A stretch of DNA of 64,000 bases, taken from positions 496,001 to 560,000 of the forward strand of contig NZ_VDZU01000001.1 in the NCBI RefSeq assembly GCF_007673525.1. The letters run 5' to 3'. Within the stretch, counting starts at the first letter, position 1; every line of letters starts with the position of its first letter. Below the pieces are notes generated by a model. That model did no database searches. It was given only the letters and a program-made list of their open reading frames with translations, and was not told the origin of the DNA. Both the position numbers and the translations under genes were made by a program. This DNA is from Fictibacillus phosphorivorans (GTDB lineage: Bacteria; Bacillota; Bacilli; Bacillales; Fictibacillaceae). This document shows, one piece after another, positions 16,554 through 25,380 of the stretch.

Positions 16554-16601
16554 AGATTTCTATCAATCAATTTTCGACCTACCCTACACATCAACCAAAA
16601 G

Positions 16602-16629
16602 GAAATGCCAGAGATGGCATTTCTTTTTA
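16602..16629 (+). terminator. Hairpin between sacB and levB
   Basis: GAAATGCCA pairs with TGGCATTTC around GAGA, followed by CTTTTTA. It probably reduces levB expression relative to sacB by partial termination. Confidence 0.7.
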
Positions 16630-16655
16630 TTTAGGGATTACTAGGAGGTTAAGTC

Positions 16656-18200
16656 ATGTATAAGAATGACAAATGGCCATTATTATTTATTCTAAGTTTA
16701 CTGGTTGCAGGCATGTTTCTGGTGAATCATCTGATGGATGAATCGAGTAAGCCTGTTCCAAAAAAGGAGAACGACCCATCATACCGTGCGGATTATCATT
16801 TTACAACGCCTGATAAGTGGAAGAACGATCCTCAGAAACCGGTCTATTATAAAGGGAAATATCACTATTATTATCTGTATAACAAAGATTACCCAGACGG
16901 AAACGGAACAGAGTGGCGCCATGCAACGTCAGAAGACCTTGTGAACTGGAGGGATGAAGGCGTGGCGATTCCGAAATTCACGAACGATAACGGAGACGTT
17001 TGGTCAGGTTCTGTAGTAATCGATAAAGAAAATACCGCTGGGTTCGGGAAGAATGCGTTTATCGCTATTCTGACACAGCCTTCAAAAGACGGAGGAAAAC
17101 AGAAGCAATTTCTTTGGTACAGTACGGATGAAGGAAAGACGTTTAAGCCTCATGGCGAGGATCCCGTTTTAGATAACCCGGGAACGAAAGATTTTAGAGA
17201 CCCTAAAGTCGTCTGGGATGATGAGCGGAAAAAGTGGATCATGCTGATGGCAGAAGGGACGAAGATCGGTTTTTATGAGTCTGATGATCTGAAAAACTGG
17301 AGATTTACGAGCGGTTTTCAAACGAAAGAAATTGGAATGATCGAGTGTCCTGATCTCTTTTTGATGCGTGCAGAAGATGGAACGTTGAAATGGGTGCTCG
17401 GGGTGAGCGCAAATGGTCTTGCGTCTGGAAAGCCAAACACGTACGCGTATTGGACAGGAGATTTTAACGGCGAATTCTTTGCTGTTGATCATGAAGAGCC
17501 AGAGTGGCTGGATCACGGCTTTGATTGGTATGGCGGCGTGACGTTTGATGAAGGAGAGAAGAGTGATCCTGATGCGAAAAGATATGCGCTCGCTTGGATG
17601 AACAACTGGAGCTATCCGCATGAGACGCCGACGATGAAAGAAGATTTTAACGGTATGGATTCCGTGGTGCGTGAACTTCAGTTGAAACGAGATGCTGATG
17701 CTGATCGGTATTATTTAGCGTCACAACCGGTTGCAGCATTAGATAACTTCACGAGTTATAGGGATTCTTTCCAGCAGATAAAAGTGGATGGAGAGAAAAC
17801 CCTCGATGTATCTGGAGATTCATACGTGTTAGAAACAGATATCAGTTGGGAAGACAGCAAGAATATCGGCTTAAGACTTCGTGAGTCCGAAGACAAGAAT
17901 CGTCATATTGATGTTGGGATTCATAGTGAAGGGCAGTTTTCTTATGTGAACCGATCCGCTTCAAACCAACCGGATAAAAGCGGACAATATGTAGAGAGCA
18001 AAGCGCCATTTTCTTCTGGAAAGCAAAACGTTCACTTGAAAATTCTTGTAGATAAGACAAGTGTGGAAGTGTTTGTAGATGATGGACGAGTTGCGCACTC
18101 AAGTCTAGTGTATCCAGAGCATAATGATCAGGGAATAACGCTATTTTCTGATGGTGGAGAAGCTATATTTGAGAATTTACAGGTTAAACATGTAGAATGA
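16656..18200 (+). CDS. levB: Endolevanase LevB (GH32)
   Basis: A 514-residue protein, nearly the length of B. subtilis LevB and alike over its whole extent. An N-terminal membrane anchor (about residues 8-25) precedes the extracytoplasmic five-bladed propeller. Catalytic blocks are the nucleophile Asp in WKNDPQKP, the RDP of FRDPKVVWD, and the acid/base Glu in IECPDLF. A beta-sandwich covers the last 170 residues. It cuts levan internally into short fructans, working on the product of sacB upstream. A 21-nt periodic array and then a terminator lie downstream. Confidence 0.93.
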   Translation: MYKNDKWPLLFILSLLVAGMFLVNHLMDESSKPVPKKENDPSYRADYHFTTPDKWKNDPQKPVYYKGKYHYYYLYNKDYPDGNGTEWRHATSEDLVNWRDEGVAIPKFTNDNGDVWSGSVVIDKENTAGFGKNAFIAILTQPSKDGGKQKQFLWYSTDEGKTFKPHGEDPVLDNPGTKDFRDPKVVWDDERKKWIMLMAEGTKIGFYESDDLKNWRFTSGFQTKEIGMIECPDLFLMRAEDGTLKWVLGVSANGLASGKPNTYAYWTGDFNGEFFAVDHEEPEWLDHGFDWYGGVTFDEGEKSDPDAKRYALAWMNNWSYPHETPTMKEDFNGMDSVVRELQLKRDADADRYYLASQPVAALDNFTSYRDSFQQIKVDGEKTLDVSGDSYVLETDISWEDSKNIGLRLRESEDKNRHIDVGIHSEGQFSYVNRSASNQPDKSGQYVESKAPFSSGKQNVHLKILVDKTSVEVFVDDGRVAHSSLVYPEHNDQGITLFSDGGEAIFENLQVKHVE

Positions 18201-18250
18201 GTGTGATTTTTGTGTGAAAGCGGGTTCCGTAGATTATGTTTGCGCGGGTT

Positions 18251-18397
18251 GTCGGTGGTTATGTGTGGTTTTCAGGTGGTCGTGGGGCGTTTACCGGTGG
18301 TCACGTCATCGTTTCAGGTGGTCAGCAGCCATTTTCAGGTGGTTACACTCCATTTACCGGTGAACGTGTAACAGTTATAAAAACACGTACCGTAAAA
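18251..18397 (+). repeat. 21-nt periodic array, core GGTGGT, with conserved tail (6 units)
   Basis: GGTG starts at 18254, 18275, 18296, 18317, 18338 and 18359, exact 21-nt steps, usually preceded by TTCA or TTACC. The last unit runs into the shared tail (GAACGTGTAAC ... ACACGTACCGTAAAA, 18362-18397). It lies between the levB stop and its terminator, so it would be in the levB 3' untranslated RNA. A 94-codon open frame crosses it, but homologous arrays are not open. Confidence 0.9.
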
Positions 18398-18413
18398 CAA
18401 CTTAACAACCATG

Positions 18414-18452
18414 ATAAAAAAGCAGTTCTCAACAGAGGGAACTGCTTTTTTG
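18414..18452 (+). terminator. Terminator of levB
   Basis: AAAAAGCAGTTC pairs with GAACTGCTTTTT, then T-run. Another hairpin (CTCCAGTCC/GGACTGGAG) follows at about 18468-18491. Confidence 0.8.
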
Positions 18453-18551
18453 CATATCATAAAAGATCTCCAGTCCTAAACCGGACTGGAGAATATAGAA
18501 GGAGTATAGGTTTAAAATGAGTGGGTCATCGACCATCCATTGCAAAAAGTG

Positions 18552-18601
18552 GGTAATAGGTAAAAGGTAAGTTGGTAATCGGTGATGGGTGATTGGTTGG
18601 C
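18552..18601 (+). repeat. Short 7-nt periodic run of GGT
   Basis: GGT recurs at 18552, 18559, 18566, 18574, 18581, 18588 and 18595: 7-nt steps with one of 8. The bases between vary. It is in the gap between levB and the next minus-strand gene, which otherwise holds only the array, two hairpins and a perfect 11-bp hairpin at 18655-18682. Confidence 0.6.
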
Positions 18602-18684
18602 TCATCTGCCGTTACAAAGGTACCAGTGTACGCGAAAATTTTTCTCCTTCTATACCTTGAAGAGGAGTCTCACCTCTTCAAGGC

Positions 18685-19197
18685 TTAAAAGTATTTCTCA
18701 CTGTCGAAGTCTAACTCGACAGAATAGTTTTTAGCGTTGATCAGATTGGATAGACGGTTTGCTTGACGCTCCGTCTCGATTCCTTTTAAACGATAATCTT
18801 CTGGCTCGAATGTTGCAATACGCATCAAGTTTGCGTTCTCGCCGAACAAATAAGGCTCTTCTTTTGAAGCAGCTCCGAATTCTTTATACTTTTTTGACTT
18901 TGCACGTAGTTGTGTAGCAAGTTCAATCGCTTCCACAATCGTTAGAGTTTCATCATTGAATTCAATCTGATGCTTGCTGTTTGCTTGATACATCAGTTTA
19001 TCTAATAAACGAAAATCTTTGCGGACTTCCTCTATATCTTGTTCGACATTTGATAATGTACGGACTTGCTTTGGAACTTGATCCCCTTTTTCAATTTCAA
19101 CAAAGGCTACACGATCCATTTCATCCTCAAGTTCATGTATACGTTTTGATAATACACTTTTAAGTTTAACAGCTTCTGCAAGGGAAATTTTAGGCAT
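18685..19197 (-). CDS. DIP1984-like (septicolysin-annotated) helical protein
   Basis: A 170-residue, mostly helical, charged protein. The start LAEAVKLKSVLSKRIHELED, the middle ETLTIVEAIELATQLRAKSK and the end ETERQANRLSNLINAKNYSV follow the layout of the DIP1984 family, in which two 'L-x-E-A-x-x-L' helices are separated by about 80 residues. Some members are annotated septicolysin without good evidence, and no function is secure. There is no signal peptide. The ATG is preceded by GGAGCATG, a usable Shine-Dalgarno. It stands alone between convergent levB and a divergent membrane gene. Confidence 0.55.
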   Translation of the reverse strand: MPKISLAEAVKLKSVLSKRIHELEDEMDRVAFVEIEKGDQVPKQVRTLSNVEQDIEEVRKDFRLLDKLMYQANSKHQIEFNDETLTIVEAIELATQLRAKSKKYKEFGAASKEEPYLFGENANLMRIATFEPEDYRLKGIETERQANRLSNLINAKNYSVELDFDSEKYF

Positions 19198-19360
19198 GTC
19201 ATCATGCTCCTTCTAAATAAATGAAATACTTAAAAATATTACCATTAGACTTACTATTCTGCAATCATTTATTTACCTTTTATTATCACTAAAAAGGTTT
19301 CCGGAAGTAAATGTAAGATTTATAATAAAATCACAGACAGAAAAAGGGGATATGAGGGGT

Positions 19361-19708
19361 ATGACAAATATTTTATGGACGGTTTATCTTGGAATTCTAG
19401 GCACTCTTGCGATCGGCTATTTTATTAAAGGCGGTTACAAGACTCACTCTGCGAAACTAGATTTTGTTATTTCAATCATTACTTGGATCGGCTTGTTCGG
19501 GTATGTTACGAGCAATGAGCTCTTTACGCCACTACTATGGAAAGTCGTTTTTATCGGTGGATTGGTGTGGGATCTAGCGTATGGACTTAAAAAGTTTAAT
19601 GAAGACGCGAACGAGATTCCTAGAGCCGCTCGCCCAGCGGTATTCGGTATTACGGCATTAATTATGATCGGTCCACTCTATTATGGGCTGTTTCAATACG
19701 CGTTTTAA
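19361..19708 (+). CDS. Membrane protein of unknown function
   Basis: About 115 residues with three or four hydrophobic spans (LGILGTLAIGYFI, FVISIITWIGLFGYV, WKVVFIGGLVWDLAYGL, FGITALIMIGPLYYGLFQY). An ATG at 19352 is only 2 nt from the AAAAGGGG; the ATG at 19361 has normal spacing. I recognise no family. The TPR gene begins 17 nt after its stop, so the two are probably co-transcribed. Confidence 0.6.
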   Translation: MTNILWTVYLGILGTLAIGYFIKGGYKTHSAKLDFVISIITWIGLFGYVTSNELFTPLLWKVVFIGGLVWDLAYGLKKFNEDANEIPRAARPAVFGITALIMIGPLYYGLFQYAF

Positions 19709-19724
19709 CTATAAGGGAAGGTAG

Positions 19725-20651
19725 ATGTTTCCTATCAATACGAATAAAGAAGCGATTCAGCAGCTAGAAGAAAATAACGTAGATCAAGCGGTGAAACTAT
19801 TTCACAAAGCTGTACTAGAAAATAGAGATGTTCAATCGTTAACGAACTTAGCATGGGTGATATGGCGTGAAGAAGATGACTTAGAGCGTGCATTGTCACT
19901 CGCATCAGAAGCCGTTGATCTCCGCCCTACTTCTCATTTTCCATACAGTTTGTGTGGAGAACTATTAGTAGATAAAAAACATTATGAAGAAGCGTTAAAT
20001 ATGTTGCAGCAAGCCCTTTCAATTGAACCGACTAATATCACTCATCATAACGTTGGTGTAGCGTATTATTATCTTGGAGAAACAGCAAAAGCAGCTACTC
20101 ATTTCGGGCTGGCAGCTGGTAAATCTGACTACACGCTGTACAATCAGGTAAAATGTTTGATAGAAATTGGAGAAAAGGCCGAAGCCTTAAGATTCATTCA
20201 AACTTTTGATGAAGATGCCGAAGACTTTATAGGTACGATCGACCTTGCTGAATTGTATGCTGAGATTGGATTACATGAAGAAGCTGTTCATTGGTTTGAA
20301 AAAGGATGGAAAGACTATTACTTACAGCCAGAATGGGTAAGCCTGTATATCTATTCTCTCTTACAGAGCAAAAAAGAAACCAAAGCGAACAACACGATAA
20401 AAGAATTTCTTCGTTACAAGAAAGAAGAAATACTAGAAACGGAAACAGAAGAATTAGATGAAGACTGGACGGAAGAGGATAAAAAAGAAGTGATTATCAG
20501 ACTCTCAAAAGAGATTAATGATTTTGAGATTCTGCTCAAGAAAATAGAGGACGGATATCTTCAGGCGATTCTACTAGAGCCTTCACCAGAAAGAGACTGT
20601 TATCTTTTCGGCTGCGAACGCCATCAACATCCTGAATATAAAGACTGGTGA
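19725..20651 (+). CDS. Tetratricopeptide-repeat protein
   Basis: A 308-residue soluble protein with several TPR-like helical pairs in its first 220 residues (NLAWVIWREEDDLERALSLA, LLVDKKHYEEALNMLQQALS, VAYYYLGETAKAATHFGLAA). A highly acidic stretch follows, then the ending CYLFGCERHQHPEYKDW. TPR proteins scaffold protein contacts; no partner is evident. GGGAAGG lies close to its ATG. It ends at a strong terminator before the fix operon. Confidence 0.7.
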   Translation: MFPINTNKEAIQQLEENNVDQAVKLFHKAVLENRDVQSLTNLAWVIWREEDDLERALSLASEAVDLRPTSHFPYSLCGELLVDKKHYEEALNMLQQALSIEPTNITHHNVGVAYYYLGETAKAATHFGLAAGKSDYTLYNQVKCLIEIGEKAEALRFIQTFDEDAEDFIGTIDLAELYAEIGLHEEAVHWFEKGWKDYYLQPEWVSLYIYSLLQSKKETKANNTIKEFLRYKKEEILETETEELDEDWTEEDKKEVIIRLSKEINDFEILLKKIEDGYLQAILLEPSPERDCYLFGCERHQHPEYKDW

Positions 20652-20685
20652 GACGAGAGGCTCTTTTCAATAGAGTCTCTTTTTT
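20650..20685 (+). terminator. Terminator of the TPR gene
   Basis: GAGACGAGAGGCTC/GAGTCTCT arms followed by six T. Confidence 0.65.
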
Positions 20686-20796
20686 ATATCCAAAATAATT
20701 CCGTCATGTATTGAACGAGCCCTCCATATAGTAGTAATAATCATCATAAAAGTGGCTTCTTATGTGAGAAATGCCTGTGATTAGAGGAGGGGTCGA

Positions 20797-21636
20797 ATGC
20801 TTCATATTGTGGCTTGCATCAAGCAGGTGCCGGATACGAAGATCATCAAGATGAACCCGAAGACGAATACGATGGACCGTGCGAGTGCTCCTGCGATACT
20901 AAATCCATACGACGCGCATGCGGTGGAAGAAGCGGTGCGTCTGAAAAAGAGATACGGAGGAACGGTTTCGGTGCTGACGATGGGTCCTCCACCAGCCGTA
21001 AAAGCGATCAAAAAATGCATTGAGATCGGGGCAGATGAAGGCTACATGATCTCGGACCGAGCGTTTGCAGGTGCGGATACGCTTGCGACGAGCTACGCAC
21101 TCACGAAAGCAATAGAGAAAATCTCGCAAATTAAGCCTGTCGACCTAATCATCTGCGGAAAGATGACGATCGACGGTGATACGGGACAAGTTGGGCCAGG
21201 CATCGCACGCCGGTTAGACATGCCTCCGCTCACTTCCGTTAATAAGGTAAAAGAGATCAACTTGGAAGAAGGGTATGCAATCGTTCATCGAAAACTGGAG
21301 GACGGATATGAAGTGATTCAATCAACGATGCCGTGCTTGATGTCGGTGGAAAAAGAGATCAACGACGTTCCGTATTCGTCGATGACGAACATGCTGAAAG
21401 CGGCTCGCTATCAGCCGGTGATCTGGGCGGTCGCCGATCTAGAGGATGTGGAGAGAACACAGCTCGGACTGAAAGGCTCACCGACGATCGTTTCAAAAGT
21501 GTGGGCACCAACAAAACCGAGTGGCGGCGAGATGCTAGAAGGGGATGCAGCTCAGCAGACGGAACAGCTGCTGAATCTTTTGTTAGAGAAAAAAGAGCTT
21601 TTTGCGGTGAAGGGAGGGTCTGGCGTTGAGCTTTGA
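20797..21636 (+). CDS. fixA: FixA, electron-transfer flavoprotein beta subunit
   Basis: A 279-residue cytoplasmic ETF-beta subunit. Family marks are VACIKQVPDTKIIKMNP at the start, LNPYDAHAVEEAVRLK (about residues 36-51), GADTLATSYAL (about 90-100) and ICGKMTIDGDTGQVGPGIAR (about 119-138), which is the AMP/FAD region. With FixB it forms the flavin heterodimer that bifurcates NADH electrons, sending one pair to ferredoxin or flavodoxin and one to quinone via FixC. It heads a tight four-gene operon; fixB overlaps its end by 11 nt. The start ATG follows GAGGAGGGG. Confidence 0.93.
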   Translation: MLHIVACIKQVPDTKIIKMNPKTNTMDRASAPAILNPYDAHAVEEAVRLKKRYGGTVSVLTMGPPPAVKAIKKCIEIGADEGYMISDRAFAGADTLATSYALTKAIEKISQIKPVDLIICGKMTIDGDTGQVGPGIARRLDMPPLTSVNKVKEINLEEGYAIVHRKLEDGYEVIQSTMPCLMSVEKEINDVPYSSMTNMLKAARYQPVIWAVADLEDVERTQLGLKGSPTIVSKVWAPTKPSGGEMLEGDAAQQTEQLLNLLLEKKELFAVKGGSGVEL

Positions 21637-22651
21637 GGATTATTCAGGTATTTGGGTTTTTATTGAGGTAAAAGACGGTGAGGTCGTTCCTGTTTCGCTT
21701 GAGTTGTTAGGAGCTGGAAAAGAGCTTGCGGAAAAACGTGGCACCGAGCTTGCTGGCGTATTGATCGGAGAAAATATCACACATCTCTCCGATATGCTTT
21801 TTGAATACGGAGCGGACACGGTCTATGTGTATGACGACACCATTTTTAAAAACTACCGAACCGAGTCTTATATGAAAGCATTGTTAGAATGCTGTCAAAA
21901 GTATAAGCCAGAAGTCATTTTATACGGTGCAACATCGACCGGGAAAGACTTGGCGAGCGCCGTTGCGACGGACCTTCCAACAGGACTCACTGCAGACTCT
22001 ACCATTTTAGATATAGAAGAAGACACAGGATTGCTGCTTGCGAGCCGACCAGCGTTTGGCGGTAACATCATGGCAACGATTCTATGTAAAAAGTATAGAC
22101 CACAGATGGCGACGGTCCGCCCCAAAGTGATGAAAGCACTCACGCCTGAACCTGGCCGAAAAGGACAGTTAATAGAAGAAACAGCTTCTATAAAAGAAGA
22201 AGATATCCGAACAAAAGTGCTCGAGATCGTTCAGTTCACGACGCAGAAAGTTCGAATCGATGAAGCAGATATTGTTGTTGCTGGCGGAAAAGGTTTAGGC
22301 AGTGAGAAAGGATTTCAGGTTGTTCATGATCTTGCTGAAACGCTTGGGGGAGCGGTTGGCGCAAGTCGTGATGTTGTGGAAGCCGGATGGGTCGAGCACC
22401 ATCACCAAGTAGGGCAGACAGGGTTAACGGTCACGCCAAAAATCTATTTTGCGATCGGCATTTCTGGAGCGATTCAGCATATTGTTGGGATGCAGAATTC
22501 GGGACTGATCATTGCGATCAACAACGACCCTAAAGCAGCAATATTCCAATCGAGCCATTATGGCATTGTTGGGGATGCCTTTGAGATCGTACCGCTTCTG
22601 ATCCAACAATTTAAACAAGCGTTTAACGGGGAGGTGGTGGATCATGTCTGA
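21626..22651 (+). CDS. fixB: FixB, electron-transfer flavoprotein alpha subunit
   Basis: A 341-residue ETF-alpha subunit. The N-terminal half is the nucleotide-binding-like domain. The C-terminal FAD domain has IVVAGGKGLGSEKGFQVVHD (from about residue 216), VGASRDVVEAGW, VGQTGLTVTPKIYFAIGISG and IAINNDPKAAIFQ, all standard. The start is TTG, behind GGGAGGG inside the end of fixA; the coding regions overlap, which implies translational coupling. fixC overlaps its stop by 8 nt. Confidence 0.93.
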   Translation: MSFEDYSGIWVFIEVKDGEVVPVSLELLGAGKELAEKRGTELAGVLIGENITHLSDMLFEYGADTVYVYDDTIFKNYRTESYMKALLECCQKYKPEVILYGATSTGKDLASAVATDLPTGLTADSTILDIEEDTGLLLASRPAFGGNIMATILCKKYRPQMATVRPKVMKALTPEPGRKGQLIEETASIKEEDIRTKVLEIVQFTTQKVRIDEADIVVAGGKGLGSEKGFQVVHDLAETLGGAVGASRDVVEAGWVEHHHQVGQTGLTVTPKIYFAIGISGAIQHIVGMQNSGLIIAINNDPKAAIFQSSHYGIVGDAFEIVPLLIQQFKQAFNGEVVDHV

Positions 22652-23939
22652 AAAGTTTGATGTAATCGTTGTTGGTGCAGGTCCTGCCGGCATTTCCTGT
22701 TCATATGAACTTGCGAAAGCCGGCGTAAACGTATTGCTCATCGAACGCGGAGAGTATCCGGGCTCAAAGAACGTGATGGGCGGTGTGCTTTATCGCAAAA
22801 TGATGGAAGACGTGATCCCAGAGTTCTGGAAAGAAGCGCCGCTCGAGCGACCGATCGTAGAGCAGCGATTCATGATGATGGACAAAGAATCTGCGGTAAC
22901 AGTCGGGTACAAGGGGATGGAATGGGGACAGGAGCCGTACAACAACTTTACGGTACTGCGGGCAAAATTCGATCAATGGTTTGCGGGGAAGGCTGTTGAG
23001 CAGGGAGCTCTTTTGGTGAACGAAACCGTTGTTCTAGAGTGTATCGTTGAGGACGGGAAAGTAGTTGGAGTACGAACGGATCGACCAGACGGTGACCTGT
23101 ACGCGGACGTTGTCGTGCTGGCAGATGGCGTAAACTCCCTGTTAGCCAAATCGCTCGGCTTTCATAAAGAATTTCGTCCAGATGAAGTGGCCCTCGCCAC
23201 GATGGAAATTATCAAGCTCGACAAGAAGACGATCGAGGACCGATTTAATTTAGAAGAGAATCAAGGTACGACAATCGAGCTTTTTGGTGATGCGACAAAA
23301 GGAATCCTCGGGACTGGATTTCTCTATACGAACAAAGACACGTTGAGCTTAGGTGTCGGTTCACTTCTATCTGGCTTAATCAAGCATAAGATTAAACCAT
23401 ATGAGCTCTTGGAATATGTGAAGAACCACCCGATGATTCGTCCTTACATTGCGGGCGGTGAGCCAGTCGAATATTTGGCGCATATGATTCCGGAAGGTGG
23501 CTACAAATCGATGCCAAAAGTAGCGGGCAACGGGGTGCTCGTTGTTGGCGATGCCGCCCAGCTCGTGAACGCGATCCACCGAGAAGGCTCAAACCTTGCG
23601 ATGAAATCCGGTCAGTTTGCGGCTGAAGCGGTGCTCCTTGCGAAGGAACATGACGACTATTCAGAAGCGACACTCAATCATTATAAGACGCGCTTAATGA
23701 GTAGTTTTGTCGGTCAGGATATGAAAAAATACAAAGATTCAACACATCACTTTGATAAGTTTCCGCAATATTTTGATAAGTACATTCCGATGGTAAACAA
23801 GGCGGCGAGCCAGATGTTTACGGTCGATGGCTCATCTAAATGGGAGAAACAGAAGAAAATTTGGCGTGATGTAGGAACGGCTGGAGAGAAATTCAAACTA
23901 GCTCGTGACGCATACCGGGCGTGGAAGGTGATGAAGTAA
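22644..23939 (+). CDS. fixC: FixC, ETF-quinone oxidoreductase
   Basis: A 431-residue flavoprotein with an N-terminal FAD motif VVGAGPAGISCSYELAKAG (residues 9-27) and the usual NVMGGVLYRKMM after it. A conserved VVGDAAQLVNAIHREGSNLA lies near residue 300; this closes the FAD site. FixC passes electrons from FixAB to membrane quinone. The ATG overlaps fixB, and fixX starts directly at the stop. Length is normal for the family. Confidence 0.93.
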   Translation: MSEKFDVIVVGAGPAGISCSYELAKAGVNVLLIERGEYPGSKNVMGGVLYRKMMEDVIPEFWKEAPLERPIVEQRFMMMDKESAVTVGYKGMEWGQEPYNNFTVLRAKFDQWFAGKAVEQGALLVNETVVLECIVEDGKVVGVRTDRPDGDLYADVVVLADGVNSLLAKSLGFHKEFRPDEVALATMEIIKLDKKTIEDRFNLEENQGTTIELFGDATKGILGTGFLYTNKDTLSLGVGSLLSGLIKHKIKPYELLEYVKNHPMIRPYIAGGEPVEYLAHMIPEGGYKSMPKVAGNGVLVVGDAAQLVNAIHREGSNLAMKSGQFAAEAVLLAKEHDDYSEATLNHYKTRLMSSFVGQDMKKYKDSTHHFDKFPQYFDKYIPMVNKAASQMFTVDGSSKWEKQKKIWRDVGTAGEKFKLARDAYRAWKVMK

Positions 23940-24233
23940 ATGAGCGAAAGAAAGTGTCAGAGCATCGAAGAAAAACAGTATCTCGTTCGTTTTAACGCAG
24001 ACACGAAGTCACATCTCACCGTTATGGATGCGGATGTTTGTCTGAACCATTGTCCTGATAAAATCTGCACGATCTTCTGTCCGGCTGAAGTGTATAAGTG
24101 GGAAGAGATTCGGATGCACGTCGGGTACGAGGGCTGTCACGAGTGCGGAAGCTGCCGAATCGGTTGTCCGCATCAAAACATTAAGTGGGAATACCCAAAA
24201 GGCGGGCATGGGATTGTGTTTCGTTTGGGGTAA
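23940..24233 (+). CDS. fixX: FixX, ferredoxin-like protein
   Basis: A 97-residue iron-sulfur protein. Cys patterns are CLNHCPDKICTIFCP (about residues 38-52) and CHECGSCRIGCP (about 73-84), the FixX arrangement. It works with FixC to pass electrons to quinone. It begins on the base after the fixC stop, completing fixABCX. A strong terminator follows. Confidence 0.93.
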   Translation: MSERKCQSIEEKQYLVRFNADTKSHLTVMDADVCLNHCPDKICTIFCPAEVYKWEEIRMHVGYEGCHECGSCRIGCPHQNIKWEYPKGGHGIVFRLG

Positions 24234-24249
24234 AGGGGCGGAAAAGGGT

Positions 24250-24288
24250 AAGGATGACCTGGGGTTTGAGCCAGGTTATCCTTTTTTT
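24250..24288 (+). terminator. Terminator of fixABCX
   Basis: AAGGATGACCTGG pairs with CCAGGTTATCCTT (one mismatch), then seven T. It overlaps the end of the convergent membrane gene. Confidence 0.85.
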
Positions 24289-24563
24289 GTGTTTTGAATG
24301 ACGGTGATTCTTTTTGTAGCAAGGAAATAAGCGGCAACTCCATAACAAAGTAAGAAAAACGCGAGGATTCCGTAAGCTGCTCCTTCAAAACCTCGAATGA
24401 ACTCTAAACTCACATAAAAAATGACCAAGGAACTAATCACGGTTAACAAACATGGCACAAGTTTTATGAACAAAGAGACGTTCTTTTTTCTTAGCCACCA
24501 CGTGAAAAAGAGGACGACTACCCCTGGGACTGAGCTAATAAGAAAAGGCATTCCAAAAAACAT
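24276..24563 (-). CDS. Small membrane protein, possibly YesK-like
   Basis: A 95-residue protein with three hydrophobic spans (PFLISSVPGVVVLFFTWWL, LVPCLLTVISSLVIFYVSL, AAYGILAFFLLCYGVAAYFL). The small RGFEG motif before span 3 recalls YesK-like proteins, a weak match. Its ATG follows AGGAGG. The gene at 24592 lies just upstream on the same strand with a similar plan, so they may form a pair. Function unknown. Confidence 0.55.
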   Translation of the reverse strand: MFFGMPFLISSVPGVVVLFFTWWLRKKNVSLFIKLVPCLLTVISSLVIFYVSLEFIRGFEGAAYGILAFFLLCYGVAAYFLATKRITVIQNTKKG

Positions 24564-24591
24564 GATAAATTCCTCCTGTTACTCTGCTTGG

Positions 24592-24855
24592 TTAAGGTTT
24601 TGACCAGAAGATATGCATGCCCAGGTATAAGAGAGCAGCAAAGATTATGAATCCAAAAACGAGAGTTGTAGCAATTCGCTTTGATAATCCATTTTCCGCG
24701 TAAAAAGCCAAGAACAAAGATAAGACGATAAACGTGAAAAAAATAGGAAACATATAGTCCCCAATGAATTGACTATATGCAGCCAGAATGATTGGAGATC
24801 CCGCAATTAATAAAGAAAGAATCGAAAGTATACCAGCATTTCTTTTTAGCACCAT
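24592..24855 (-). CDS. Small membrane protein
   Basis: About 87 residues with three hydrophobic spans (ILSILSLLIAGSPIILAA, FPIFFTFIVLSLFLAFY, IATTLVFGFIIFAALLYLGM). An upstream TTG at 24876 would add seven residues, but it precedes the GTGAGG that serves the ATG at 24855. Function unknown. It is adjacent to the similar gene at 24276. Confidence 0.55.
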   Translation of the reverse strand: MVLKRNAGILSILSLLIAGSPIILAAYSQFIGDYMFPIFFTFIVLSLFLAFYAENGLSKRIATTLVFGFIIFAALLYLGMHIFWSKP

Positions 24856-25000
24856 AAAATCATTCCTCACAATCAAGTTTAACTTTTATTTCCAATTATC
24901 TTTTATTATACATAATTTTCCTTTAATTTGTATGGATGAAATTGAAAGAATACAACAACTTTAACGTTGGATAACGACGCCTGCCTGCGAAGTTGGCGTT

Positions 25001-25144
25001 GCGTGTAACGGTAGTACTTCTGAGCAAAACAGATGTTAGTTGGAGTGAACTCTTGAAGTATCTGCGTGAAACAGCACACAGTTGGAGTGAAACGACTCTA
25101 GGATTGAGCGAACGTGTAATAAATATAAGAACACGTACCGTAAA
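25001..25144 (+). repeat. 21-nt periodic array, core GAGYGAAAC, with conserved tail (5 clear units)
   Basis: The G(C/T)GAA or GCAAA core starts at 25024, 25045, 25066, 25087 and 25108, exact 21-nt steps; a poor further unit may begin at 25003. The last unit runs into the shared tail with ACGTGT and ACACGT arms (25111-25135). It lies in the divergent gap before the MHYT-GGDEF-EAL gene. Confidence 0.88.
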
Positions 25145-25269
25145 AAAAAAAGCAGCTCATAACTTTCATTGTAAGTAACATATTAAAATTACTAGTCAGA
25201 ATAATTTCTACTACAAAGCAATGTGTTCCTGTGCTTAAAATCTATAATTGATACAGGTAATCTATCAAA

Positions 25270-25285
25270 TTAAACAACTGTTTAA
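25270..25285. promoter_or_regulatory. Palindrome TTAAACA-N2-TGTTTAA, copy 1
   Basis: Perfect 7-nt arms around AC, 96 nt before the start of the cyclic-di-GMP gene. Identical copies of the 16-mer and flanks are at 44244, and the arms recur at 55970. It is a likely operator for an unknown repressor. Confidence 0.5.
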
Positions 25286-25380
25286 AAATATTATGATTAC
25301 CTCTCTTAATACGGTAAATATTTTACCGATATAGAATATGTAAAGTAATTTTGATTCATTAACAAGGAGAGTTTCTATAA

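Noticed and set aside
18236..18520. 94-codon open frame through the array after levB
   Set aside because: The frame consists of the periodic array, tail and terminator. Homologous arrays carry stops or shifts, and no Shine-Dalgarno precedes the ATG.
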